Source: Paraphysomonas bandaiensis (Eukaryota; Chrysophyceae). From it: a stretch of DNA of 64,000 nt. Position numbers and translations under genes: made by a program. The stretch lies in the NCBI GenBank assembly GCA_965644295.1, contig CBFFRP010000363.1:1-64000 (forward strand), in the 5' to 3' direction. This document shows, piece after piece, positions 10,701 to 20,845 of the stretch. The notes under the pieces are model-generated. The model was not told where the DNA came from. It did no database searches and saw only the letters and a list, made by a program, of their open reading frames with translations. Each line of letters starts with the position of its first letter. Position 1 is the first letter of the stretch.

Positions 10701-11859
10701 AGTGCTCATTCTGGGAAAGTTTATGTGCTTACGGGAGACATGATCACTGGTGATGGCATTGCCGAGAAATTTGCAGAGTGTCTGAGTGCTGAAATATCCC
10801 ACAACAAGGTGTGTTCAGTTGCGCCTATAGTATACCAATAATTCATTGCAGGTCTCATATGATGACTGGAGAGAACTGATGCTCTCTTTAGGAATGTCTT
10901 CGTGGAGTGTAGATATTCTACAGGAACAGTATAAACTAATCGAGACATGGAATGGGTCTCCCCTTACTGAGCTATCTACTGACCTCTCTACTCTTCTCTC
11001 TCATGATGAAGGTAAAGGAGACGGTAACGGACCAACCGGATTGCAAGTGTACGTGCAAAGCGTTATTAGTAGACTCCAGGGTATGTACTAGGGCCAAATG
11101 ATGTACTGGTTGTAATCGCTGTGTTTATTTTATAGCTGGAGGTGACTGTTGCAATGCCCTCGATTTGGAACTGGTGACCACTATTCATCGCTCTATGTTG
11201 TCGCTCTGATATGATATATTTAGGACCTTGAAAGTAAGCACGGCCAGAACACTCTTACAGCCGGCGAACTGGAAAAGTTGATGAACGAGACTGGAACGCG
11301 TTCACCATCTGTGTTTAACGGAAGTTCGTAGCTGTACTAATGTAGTTGTATTTTACCTCATTATACATGCAGAGTGGGTTTTGAAAAAAACTAGTTCAGA
11401 GTCGAGGTATCAACGGCGCTTCGTGTGGGTAGACCCGACATCGTCAACTTTCCACTGGTATATTGTGATATTTATGGCTTTGCGATATATGTGATTGTGT
11501 TCCATACCTCTATAGGTCAAAAGTGGAAGGTAAGTACGGCATGAGCAAATTTGTGAAGCTCAGCAAATCCCTCGGAATGACTGTCACGGAAATTGAGGTT
11601 ATGCCTGCGGTGCAACCTGCAAGACGCATGAGCATTATGGGTCCTAGAAGTGCTGATGTAAGGGGGGTCACATGGTCAGTCGGTGATGAGAAGAGTAGCA
11701 TTGACATTAAGGTGACATACTGTAGCTCTTTTTAAGTCTTTATCCTCATAAATGCTGTAGTTTATTATTGAGGGTGGGGAAGATGTTGTGAAAGAAGTTG
11801 AAAAAGAAGCTCAAGACTGGACTACAGCTATTCGTCACCTGATTAACAACACTGAATGA
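7755..11859 (+). CDS. Five-domain PH–PEBP–ADP-ribosylglycohydrolase-like–NmrA-like–PH protein
   Basis: Twelve exons keep one frame: 7755–8476, 8532–8754, 8809–9742, 9792–10006, 10054–10287, 10338–10808, 10852–11080, 11136–11173, 11224–11323, 11373–11457, 11516–11711 and 11761–11859 (about 1,181 residues). Residues 1–95 are a PH domain ([19 protein letters not shown] … [12 protein letters not shown]). Residues about 140–310 are PEBP, with [32 protein letters not shown] and FRQSGR. Residues about 320–700 resemble ADP-ribosylglycohydrolases ([11 protein letters not shown] … [18 protein letters not shown]). Residues about 700–1000 resemble an NmrA-like Rossmann protein ([46 protein letters not shown]). 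Residues about 1055–1181 are a second PH ([20 protein letters not shown]). The ARH module lacks the usual paired Asp (GGDVSAR rather than GGDxDT) and the Rossmann glycine motif is degenerate (DAAQPVG), so both may be ligand-binding rather than catalytic. I know of no protein with this order. A membrane-phosphoinositide scaffold is an inference. Confidence 0.85.
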
Positions 11860-12449
11860 GTGAGCATTTTAGTACTAGCCCATGCTCTGCAATTTCCATA
11901 GGTTTGAGACTATTACAATGTATCCATTCAGTGGTTCAAAAGGATTTTATTGTGAAGAATGTAACTTATTTAGGTACTTCCATGGTAACTGAGGTGTCAA
12001 CTATTACAGTTTCATATTTTGAATATTGTTTTAGTTATAACTCTGCTGTCATCATGTGTGAAATATACAACTCACATCAGTTGTCAGGTCAACTGGCAAA
12101 CTGTCTACTTATTTAGCTGTCACAACGGATATACCTTTTTTAGTTAAGCACTTATTTGTATTACCGTATAACAGGGCCTGGTAAACGTTAATGGTTAATG
12201 GTAATACCATTATATTTATCAGGAACTGGACTACCATTAATGGTATGTACAAGTACTTGATATAATAGAACTAAATGTTTTTAGGATGTAGTATTTCCTC
12301 CTCTGTACTCCGAAGAAACTCGAAACAATGTTAAACAATATTCATGGAACTCTACAGCTACTTTGTGGCAACATTATGCTTATCAGCGGCAAACTTAATA
12401 CTATAAGAGTTAGAAAATGCATAGTTTCCTGAGCACTGATCAACAACAT
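11860..12449. other. Intergenic, with a hAT-like terminus near 12174
   Basis: No gene seen. Bases 12174–12245 start CAGGGCCTGGTAA and contain palindromic TTAATGG/CCATTAA blocks and GGAACTGGACTACCATTAAT. This matches sequence at about 1790–1815 and so belongs to the same dispersed hAT-like repeat family. Confidence 0.5.
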
Positions 12450-12464
12450 TACCACGTACTTATA

Positions 12465-13973
12465 AATTCTCTGCCCTACGATGGCAAATACAGTCCAACA
12501 TAAAGTTTCACTCTATTAACCAGCTCCAAGCCCAATGTCTCTATTGAGACTGTGGCTGAGTCACATCAGTGTGCCCAGGGCCTTTTACACTCCCTTACTG
12601 CTGCATTTTGTTGACCACCACGCTTCCGACAAATTACCTGTCACACCATGTTGTACACGCTCCAAGCCCCCCTGCCTGGCCTTGCAACCTTCACCCTACT
12701 CAACTACTTCAGTTAAACCACGTGCCTGCACCAATGCAGCGCTGACCGCACCTACGTGCTATCCCCTCAGCAGACAACTTCGTCTCACCCATCGCTTTCT
12801 ACGGCTACAACCTCTCAGAACATGGCTCGTGCGAGCAGGCTCACGAAAACGACCCCCATGGACCCCCTATGCAATCACTGAATACTCTCGATCCCTCTCA
12901 ACTGTGCAACAGGGCTGCCTTCTGCCGCCCACTCAGCCCAACCCAACATGGTTTGTCTGTGGTCCATCCACCCAGCAGGCTACCCCCTCACCCTGTTCAC
13001 CTATCACCCCCACAGCCCATCCATCTCATTGGATAGACACTGTATTCCGCATACGGTTTACTCGACTACTGTACTACTGTGTCCTACAGGATGTATACCA
13101 TTCCGTGTATACCTCTACTGCTGTTGGACACATCACCATGTCCATGTACCTGTATACCTGTACTGTTGGACACATCACCATGTCCATGTACCTGTATACC
13201 GGTACTGTTGGACACATCACCAGCTCTCTCTCTCTGTCCAACACACTCATAACACCACTGCAGTGTCATACACACACACAGTACACTCTACCTCCTCCTA
13301 GAAAACCCCCGGACAAACTATCGCCTCTCCCTTACTGGGCGTACTGGTCCACCCACCATTCCTCCTTCCTTCCACAAACTCAATTCCTTCCATCTTATGA
13401 TGTGTTTTGCTCCAACGATCACTTCTTCCTGGACACCAAATACCCGGTGGAGTTGGAACTACACGCGCTACTCGAGAGAATTCCTGACCTTGTCATCATG
13501 CGTCTCCAAAATGTGTTGCAATGTCATTCCAAGGGAATGCAAGGAGTCCACCGTGCCAGGTCCATCAACCATCCCTCCCACGCCCTTCAGGGGAAGGAAT
13601 TCTCCTCCGATAACAGCGGTGACGGACCCAGCAAATCGGACCTAGGTGCACTCAGGACCCTAATTCAGAATGCTGAGCCCCCTCCAAAACCAATGGAGAC
13701 CCATCCCAAAGGGAGACCCCCAGATCAAAAGCGCCGGTGAGTCCACGGACACACGATAAAGGCGAATTTCATATCACACAAAAAGAACGGAAGTGGTTGC
13801 ACCTTGGTGCTTGCGGCGACGCACAAGCAGCTTTCGTGTAGCGTTAAATAGTAGGATAAAAGAGTTTGTATTGATTAGTTACGGGTAGTGGTCTAACTAG
13901 TATGACTAGCATTCTTCTAGCCACTAATTGATGCAAGGTCTCAACGCCTATTGCTAAATAATCAGACATTCAC
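12465..13973 (+). mobile_element. Non-LTR retroelement copy 2, target-site duplication TACCACGTACTTATA
   Basis: The 15-bp sequence TACCACGTACTTATA occurs at 12450–12464 and again at 13974–13988, exactly bounding the element. The last about 335 bases match the LINE ending at 29182, including the coding end (TLIQN … KGRPPD then a stop) and the structured type-A tail from 13797. The body before about 13640 does not match that LINE. A frame of 401 codons (12535–13740) crosses it, Pro/Thr/Ser/His-rich, with only its last 35 residues matching the LINE protein. The copy looks non-autonomous or chimeric, moved in trans by LINE machinery. Confidence 0.85.
13122..13220 (+). repeat. 42-bp tandem repeat, about 2.4 copies, inside retroelement copy 2
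   Basis: The units start at 13122, 13164 and 13206, each beginning TGTTGGACACATCACCA and continuing with a CATGTACCTGTATACC-type stretch. It lies within the unmatched body of the element. In one frame it gives a repeated CWTHHHVHVPVY peptide, which I do not take as a protein. Confidence 0.85.
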
Positions 13974-13988
13974 TACCACGTACTTATA

Positions 13989-14426
13989 CTTTAAAACTCC
14001 AAAAAACATTAAAAATACACAAAGTTGAAAGAAGATACAGCACACAACTAGTCCAAATAAAGACCTAAACAAAATAATTATACTCTGTAATTAAGCGACA
14101 ATGATGGCAGTATAATTTACAGAGTCTACTTCCTTCGTTCGGGCTTTATGCTTTTTTCTAAGAGAGATAACTGGTATTCCTTGATAGAAGACCGAAAGAC
14201 AGGATGCCAGTTTGCTCCCATCCAATTACAATCACAACAAAATGAGGGAGCTGATTTTGCACAGATTGTTCAAAAAAACAGTACCTTTCTTAATGTAAAG
14301 AAAACGTTATAATGAGAGGCCAACCTTCCCACTATATTGTAATAGCCATTGTCATAGCCATTAAGGGCAATAAATGGTCATCGTCCTTAATGTTTTGCAA
14401 CTTCTAATTCTAATATTATGTGCTCT
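13989..14426. other. Intergenic between two retroelement insertions
   Basis: AT-rich and non-coding. Contains a GCCATTGTCATAGCCATTAAGG block resembling the hAT-like palindromic repeat near 1.75 kb. No gene seen. Confidence 0.4.
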
Positions 14427-14441
14427 TATACTATATTATAG

Positions 14442-14581
14442 TAGCGTTAAATAGTAGGATAATAGAATTTGCGCTGATTAGTTATGGGTAGAGGTCTAAC
14501 TAGTAGACTAGTATTCAACTAGCCGCTATATCGGAGCGGGTTTTTAACGCCTATTGCTAAATAAAAAGACATTCAATATAA
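14442..14581 (+). mobile_element. 140-bp retroelement insertion (tail type B), duplication TATACTATATTATAG
   Basis: The 15-bp sequence TATACTATATTATAG occurs at 14427–14441 and 14582–14596. Between them lies only the last 140 bases of the retroelement tail, TAGCGTTAAATAGTAGG to ACATTCAATATA. It is nearly identical to the tail of the LINE at 29047–29182. This is an extreme 5' truncation that still carries a full target-site duplication. Confidence 0.88.
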
Positions 14582-14589
14582 TATACTAT

Positions 14590-14720
14590 ATTATAGTTAA
14601 TAATTATCAATTAATTGCAATTTAATTGCAACCTTACAGCGAGCAATTATAATTGCAATTATTACGTATGCTCCATGAAATCTAATTGCAATTACAATTA
14701 ATTGTTACGCAGCCCTGGTT
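14590..14720. repeat. AATTG-rich MITE-like repeat with CAGCCCTGG end
   Basis: Palindromic AATTGCAATT/AATTATAATT blocks end in TTACGCAGCCCTGG. A related block lies at 36160–36242 (AATTATAATTGCAATTATAA … TTTTGCAGCCCTC). The end resembles hAT termini. No coding capacity. Confidence 0.45.
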
Positions 14721-14757
14721 CTGGACAGTGCCGAGATCACCAAGAGGGATTAACTTG

Positions 14758-14855
14758 TTAGCTACGTATCTACCGCTGCTTGCTTTATATCGAAGCACAA
14801 CCTAATGATGTTGAGAGGCTCTGCAGTCGTGCAAAGTTGATAGCTTTCCTTATCA
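14758..14855 (+). pseudogene. Second hAT transposase C-terminal remnant
   Basis: The DNA matches 1420–1505, including CTACCGCTGCTTGCTT and GTCGTGCAAAGTTGAT. In frame it reads EAQPNDVERLCSRAKLI, the hAT dimerisation block, interrupted upstream by a frameshift relative to the 1.4-kb copy. It is a decayed fragment. Confidence 0.6.
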
Positions 14856-15155
14856 GCATTCGTTTTAGTTAACCTAAGCACTCAGCTCGTTAAATATTTA
14901 CTACTTAGATCGTTAAGAAAATTTGAGTTGTCAGACTGAATAAATGACTTTAATTTATTGAGAGAATGGTGTCATTTTGCATAAAGTACATCACTGCATA
15001 AGTTTAGCTATCTAATAGTATCTACTAATAATTTCCGTATGAGCGAATCATCCTGTTAAAATAAGTGACTATGTAAACATTTGTAGTTACAGAATAATGA
15101 AGTCATGGTGGCGTAGTAACGCTAAAGTAATGCAACATCCAGCAATTATGATAAG
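14856..15155. other. Non-coding repeat-derived sequence
   Basis: TTAGATCGTTAAGAAAA at about 14906 recurs at 1866–1881 (AAGATCGTTAAGAAAAG). TTTCCGTATGAGCGAATCATC at about 15030 recurs at 16267. These are shared dispersed repeats; no gene seen. Confidence 0.45.
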
Positions 15156-15159
15156 AGGG

Positions 15160-16097
15160 AATAGAGATATATTATTCAACCTAGTCAATTTTTGGTTGAA
15201 TTTCCTAGTCATACTATTTTCGGTGTAAAAACCTAGCCAAAGCAATAAATGACTCAACCTAGTCAATTATAGTATTAAACCTAGTCGTGAATTGTACTCG
15301 CATATAGGTACGCGTTACAGGCCTATAGCTACGCATTACAGAGGCATGAGGTCATAGCAGGTGAAGTAGAACCAATGCGTTATACATCAGGTCAAAACAA
15401 AGCTAAAGAGCGGTATATAGCAGCATAGACAGGACTCCATCGCTCTCTCCAATGCTGAAGTAGGCTGGTAGACCATTCTTTCTCTCAACACAATCTTCAT
15501 GCATGTCCTTCAGTTACCTTTGAAAACATCGATGAAATCTTACTCTCTGGGGTCTATCAGCATCACTTATTTAACAATGAATTATAAAGCACAAGTATGA
15601 CAACAACACGCCAGGGGACTGAAAGAACACGTACGTACGACACGCGCAGTACCTGAATGGTATGTGCGTGGATTACCGCGTGGTACCAAACCACAGAAAT
15701 GAAAAAATTCTTCGCTGGCAGTGTCGGTTTTCTGATGCTCCTGATCACATCCTGGCTCATCCGAAGATTGTGGGGTTCGATGCCCATGAAATGAAGATTG
15801 CTGTGGAGCTACACCGTACTTGGTCATCAGAAACAGCCCAATTTTCATTTGGCTGTGACGACGAAGTGTGAGGCATATAGCATTTGAATTTTTGAATTTA
15901 TGGCTACAGTAGCTATGCTACCCTGTTTGACTAGGTGAATACCCACTTCCACCTACTCAACCTAGTCATTGTAATGATAAAAATCTAATTATTTAATGAC
16001 TAGGTTTTTCTACCTTTTGTCTAGTTTTTTACACCAATATTGGTGTGACTAGGAAATTCCACTAAATTGACTAGGTCGAAAAATAGATCCCGAGGGA
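15160..16097. mobile_element. About 0.94-kb element with inverted CCTAGTC-type termini
   Basis: The left end (15160–15235: GAGGGAATAG … CCTAGTCAATTTTTGG … GAATTTCCTAGTCA … GGTGTAAAAACCTAG) is inverted at the right end (16021–16097). Extra CCTAGTC motifs lie subterminally at about 15250–15290 and 15930–16010. The core includes GC-richer sequence with frames of 69–88 codons on both strands (15563–15871) that I do not recognise. Similar end sequence occurs near 36520–36625 and 47313–47370. This fits a non-autonomous DNA transposon or fold-back family. Confidence 0.6.
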
Positions 16098-17095
16098 ATA
16101 GAAGAAATGGAATAATATTGTATAAGTAGGTCTGTAGACCTTTCGAGCTCTCAACATAGTAGTCTTTGTAACTATGCTGTATTAGCTTTTTTGAATAATA
16201 TCTTTGTTTACTATTAATATAGGAGGGTTCAGTATGGTGTAAAGTGTAAAGCAATTGTCAATAACTTCCGTATGAGCGAATCATCACGATACTGCAGTTA
16301 TAATATAGCTATTGCAGTATTTTGACAACGTATTACATATATCAATTTTCTACATTGGATTCAACTATTGACAGAGTTCTATACTACACATACGATCCCA
16401 TTGATATCAATTTCAATTCCGTGATCTCTTCTTGATAGCAGCAAAATACAACAAACAAAAACTGTATACTGTACACAGTTAGGTGTAAGTCCACTGTATC
16501 ACCGTAGAAAAAAGAAAACGCCAAATAATTGTCTAAAATATATGGACGCTCGTTTCATATGATGTCACTGTACTGACTGTTGTTTTTATGAATGTAGTAC
16601 AGATGAGGTTGCTGTAACCAATATGTACACCAGAGGCTTGCATCACAACGTCATACAGTTTCAACTGTGAAAAGAGATGCAGGTTGGATGGTATCATGTA
16701 GGTGATGCATAGATTTCAATAGGAGCATGCATAGCCTGGCTGTGGACTCTATGTGGACATGCAATACACACCTGGCCTCATACATACATACACATGCGGA
16801 ATCCTGAACTACACCTCTGGAATACAGCGTATACTGTACAAGGATACAGTAATGTACTGCTGTAGTGTGTACCACTGTACCAGTTATATGGTACACAGTG
16901 CTGCTATACATACACTGTACATACCAATCTACACGTACATCCACATATACACATACAGTACTTACAGCAGCAGCCAGTACGTATATATGAAGCACTCCCC
17001 ACTGCACAATGAAACTGTGCATCCAGCTCATATCTAATCACTCTAATCCAAACTAATCCATAAACCACACAACCACAAATAAGAACTCGTTCTTC
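16098..17095. promoter_or_regulatory. Non-coding region upstream of the SLC35B gene
   Basis: No supported gene; overlapping frames at 16.65–17.13 kb on both strands lack any family features. The stretch 16800–16990 is dense in TACAGT/ACTGTA and GTGTACC motifs (ATACTGTACAAGG, CACTGTACATACC), like other gene-upstream regions in the window. Confidence 0.4.
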
Positions 17096-18666
17096 ATGCC
17101 TATAGATGCATCCAGTAGCAAAGAGCAAAGTCGCTCTCAGCGCCGTATTCGTTTTCTAACAGTCACTATCGTCCTTATCGTTCTATTCACATGCCATAAC
17201 TACATGCAAGAGCTCATCATGTCTGTTCCAGGTAATCTCGTATGCTCTTATGCTTCTACTATATGTGATTAACTGTTATATCAGGGTTCAAGGTTTGTTA
17301 TACTAGGACTACTGTATGTATTATCTAACATGCTATTAGTATGGGGTATTCTTGGGGTATCTAGAGGTATTGGGGGTCACTGTATTAGCGGCTGTCGAAA
17401 GGTCATTAAATAATGAAGCTAAACGTGTTGCCCCATGGAGTGCTTACGTTACCCTCTGTATATGTCTTTTCGTAAGCTCTGCAGCGAGCAATATGTCTCT
17501 CAATTATATCAACTACCCGACGAAAGTCGTATTTCGTTCATGCAAGGTACTGCTGTTCGTATTCTTTATCATTTTATGCTTAAGTAATATTGTCTTTAGC
17601 TTGTACCAACAATTTTAATAGCAATGCTGATGCTTAAAAAACAAGTCAGACCTTATGAACTTATGTTTGGTGTGCTAATATCCGCTGGGATGGTACTATT
17701 CGCTGTTGCTGACTTTCAAGTTTATCCTAATGCCAATTTATTGGGTATGTCAGCATGAAAAATTTATTTGGTGGCTGCGTAGTATTACACTTTGATTATT
17801 AAATTGAAGTTATAGTCGTCGACATACATACCCTTCCAGCTAACTATTTTCCAGGCATCTCTCTTGTTTCTACCAGCGTTATTGCGGATGCTTTCCTGCC
17901 CAACTTTCAAGAAAAGGTATTTGCTTTTGGATCGTCAAGAGTAGAGGTTACATACTACACCAATCTTCTCAGTTTAGTGCTGATGACTGTCACATTCACA
18001 TTTACTGGCGATCTACTGGTATGTCAGTATATCTATAAGATATTTTAGCTGAGCATTTCATGACTTGTACTTAAAGAAAGACATGTTATTTTGCCGTGTG
18101 GAAGTGCTTATATACCATACTTTTGCGTACAGTTTATAGGCATAATTCTTAGTTGTCCTTCTTGTTGATTCGTTGTGTAGGGTGCTGTTGAGGCTGCTGT
18201 AGCGAATCCTTGGTTGCTGACCCTCATGGTTATATATACTGTGGTCGCCTACCTTGCCATTACATGTCATATGACAATGGTTAAAGAGTTTGGGGGAATT
18301 GCCGCGGTAGTAATTGGGAATACTCGCAAGGCACTCACGATTGTGTTGTCGTTTGTCTTCTTCCCTAAGCCGGGGTCTTTGCTGTATATCCTTGGAGGAT
18401 TACTTGTGTTTGGCAGCCTCATTGCTAACGCGTACTTGAAAGAGAAAAATGCCAACGAGAGAAATAAAAGTGAAGAGCAGAAGGCGAAAGACAGTCCAAT
18501 TGTTTCTAATGACACTAATGGTCAAGGTAATAGTGATATCGATGGTGAATTGGGAAAGACAACTACTTTCACACGCAACGTCCAGATACCTAAGCGTGAA
18601 ACATTTTCACCACAAGCATTGAGTCATAGGTTTAATCGTTCCTCCTCTAAAGAGATTCCTGCATAA
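17096..18666 (+). CDS. SLC35B-type nucleotide-sugar / PAPS transporter
   Basis: Golgi or ER membrane exchanger of the drug/metabolite transporter superfamily. Six exons: 17096–17231, 17285–17292, 17340–17546, 17600–17744, 17855–18018 and 18181–18666 (381 residues). Exon 2 is only 8 nt and supplies the Gly-Phe-Lys of the conserved YMQELIMSVPGFKYGVF segment. Further SLC35B features are MSLNYINYPTKVVFRSCK, a PNFQEKVF block before the seventh helix, and GNTRKALTIVLSFVFFPKP near the end. About ten hydrophobic segments are visible. A roughly 70-residue hydrophilic, acidic and Lys-rich cytosolic tail follows the last helix. The closest groups are SLC35B2/B3 (PAPS) and SLC35B1/B4; the substrate cannot be fixed from sequence alone. 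Confidence 0.88.
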
Positions 18667-19216
18667 TTATTATATGCATACCATATAATCCATGTAACGT
18701 AATTTATAGATAACTGTAGTAGTTAAATAATCTTAGTATTTGATTATATTCAAGTTGATGTATTATAAGAATTCTCGAGTGTGCTATATATGTAAGTAGA
18801 ATAATTAGATGTGACCTATGACACAAAATGAGTTATTTCCAATGAATGCGATTTAATGCACTACATACAGTTATACAAGTTGTGTCGTAGGCGAGGTGAG
18901 TCTGTAATCTGTAAAAACATATGAAGGAAAGGTAGCACTAAGTGTTGAAGACTAAAATAACAAATTATATCATATACTGATAATTTGATACGCAACTACA
19001 CAGAGTACTGATTACCATAAAAGAATCTTAGATGCACTTGAGAACACTAAGAATGAAAGTATTGTTGTTCTACACACGGATATTTTAGTTAAAAATAATT
19101 ACTGTGTTTTCCCACAAAATATATAGTACTCTCTTAGTCTCGCAGCCACGCATTTAAACTTCGAAGTTGCTTCTAATTATAAACTATCTATGACGAGCAT
19201 ATAATGTAAGACAAAT
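18667..19216. other. Convergent intergenic region
   Basis: AT-rich 3' flanks of two tail-to-tail genes. No gene, array or mobile element seen. Confidence 0.5.
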
Positions 19217-20009
19217 TTATAACTCTATTTCTAAGACCATTCCAGGCTTGCCTCCTTCCGGCACGACAACTAGTGTAGTTTCACCATTACTACCTTCTAC
19301 TTCAAATTTTGAACCTGCGAAATGATCAGGAGGAATCTTAATCCTCATTCTATTGGTGTTATTAGGTTTATCTGGTGGGGGAGGTAGAGTGCTACTTGTG
19401 TCGGTCACTGGAGATAGCTCAGTACTCAAAGGCCTTGCGCTTTCAAACGACAATGTCTCGTTCCCGATATGTGACAATACGACAGCGGTAACAGTATTCA
19501 TTCGTGGCGGAGGCTCACGACTACCATTACTTGTACTTGGTGCGGGTAGTTGAGGTCTAGGAGGAGATGCAATGGGTTGCGACAGCCAATATTCCAGGGA
19601 TACGAATACCTGGAAAATAGAGCATGGCACGCAGCACCCTTTGCAGGTATCACAAATTGTCGTAGTTACTTTGTATTCTCGGGCAATATCAGAACGTAGA
19701 GATGCACTGAGAATCATTTGGCCAGGGCAAAGGCATACAGTTGAGACACAGCAACACAACCATCCTTGACAACCCATACCACAACACCACTCCTTTTCCC
19801 TCTCCAAAACAGATTTAATACGACCTAGCATACCACATGGACAGAAACATGCCAATGGACAGAAAACAGGATAGAAGCGAAGTCGTTCCTCATCTGGAGT
19901 TCTGTATATACACCACATAACACATGAAACACATACGAGACAATTATAGGCACCTGTACACGAAGCAATTGCATAAAGTACCTTCCCACTGTCTCTCCGT
20001 AAAACTCAT
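19217..20009 (-). CDS. PLAC8-family Cys-rich protein with a C-terminal P-G motif domain
   Basis: The main exon is 19918–19217. It holds the PLAC8 (Cys-rich, cornifelin/PCR-type) signature: CPLACFCPCGMLGRIKSVLE, a Cys-rich hydrophobic core (CCGMGCQGWLCCCV), LRSDIAREYKV and CDTCKGCCVPCSIFQ. A Pro/Ser linker leads to IKIPPDHFAGSKFEVEG and VVVPEGGKPGMVLEIEL. The last two resemble the PPG..PG.....V beta modules found beside PLAC8 domains in protists. An upstream ATG at 20009 (MSFTERQWEG) continues in frame only if 28 bases (GTACTT…TACAG) are spliced out, which would be very short for this genome. The start is therefore uncertain. PLAC8 proteins act at membranes in metal resistance or cell-size control; the role here is not established. 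Confidence 0.75.
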
Positions 20010-20845
20010 CCCACAAACAAACACAACAAATAGAGAGTTTGAGATTAGTGCATATCAAATGAAGAGAACTGTATAGCGAGAGCTGCAAGTCAACCGTATG
20101 TATATATGTATATATATACTGTACATACGACTATGAACACATGGTGGTTCGTACTGCTGCACAATTTTTGCCCAACACAAGAATTACAATTCCGTGGGTG
20201 GGAAAAAGTCAACCAGGCAAAAACTCCCAGGTTTTTAGCTGAACACTGTTTTTTTTATAATCAATACATATTCTCAAACAACGAAAAACGGCGTTTTTTT
20301 ATTCCGACCTACGGAATTGGGGGATCGGATTTCCCAGAATCCATGAAAAAATTAGAAAAAAAAACAGAAGAAACACGGCATTATCCAGAAAATTTCGTGT
20401 TTATTTCTAAAAGTTAGAATTATCCAGATGGAATGTTAAAAAATTCGATAGATATTCTTTATTTGACCAGAATTGACCCAAAAATTCTGGAAATTCCACT
20501 AGATCTTTAGCATTTTCTGTATATTAACTCGAAATTTCAATATGGTTTCAGTTACATCTCTTAAAAAAATCAGTTCTTTTGTGGTCAAAATTTGAATGAA
20601 TGGGAGAGAAGACGAAAAGTTGGTGTGGTATGTACTGGAGCTACTGTATGTGGATCATCGCTGACAGGACTCTATGCAGGTCATAGTTATGGAAGTGTCG
20701 TGATAGACATATAAGTATATAGTTATCATCTATACGACATGCCTAAGAGTTTAATCAATATTATTGAATCATCGATATTAAGGAAACTATACTTGAGGTG
20801 CTTTAGAGATATTTGGGAAGAGTGATTGAGTGCGAAGGATTAGAT
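20010..20845. promoter_or_regulatory. Divergent intergenic region (PLAC8 / unknown gene)
   Basis: Contains TATATATACTGTACATACG near 20115 and unusual poly-A/T and G-run sequence at 20180–20420. A 103-codon frame (20106–20417) there is Lys/Glu/Phe-rich and unrecognised, probably not a gene. Confidence 0.35.

Noticed and set aside
12535-13740. 401-codon frame considered as a host gene
   Set aside because: It lies wholly within an element bounded by a 15-bp target-site duplication. Only its last 35 residues resemble anything, and those match the LINE.
15563-15871. Frames on both strands inside the CCTAGTC element, considered as a transposase
   Set aside because: At most 88 codons, with no catalytic triad or DNA-binding motif.
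16651-17128. Overlapping frames on both strands upstream of SLC35B
   Set aside because: No conserved motif. Composition reflects TACAGT/TGTA-rich DNA, and they overlap the upstream region and first exon of a clear gene.
20106-20417. 103-codon plus frame rich in Lys, Glu and Phe
   Set aside because: Dominated by poly-A/T runs, no recognisable domain, no splice connection to the gene at 20846.
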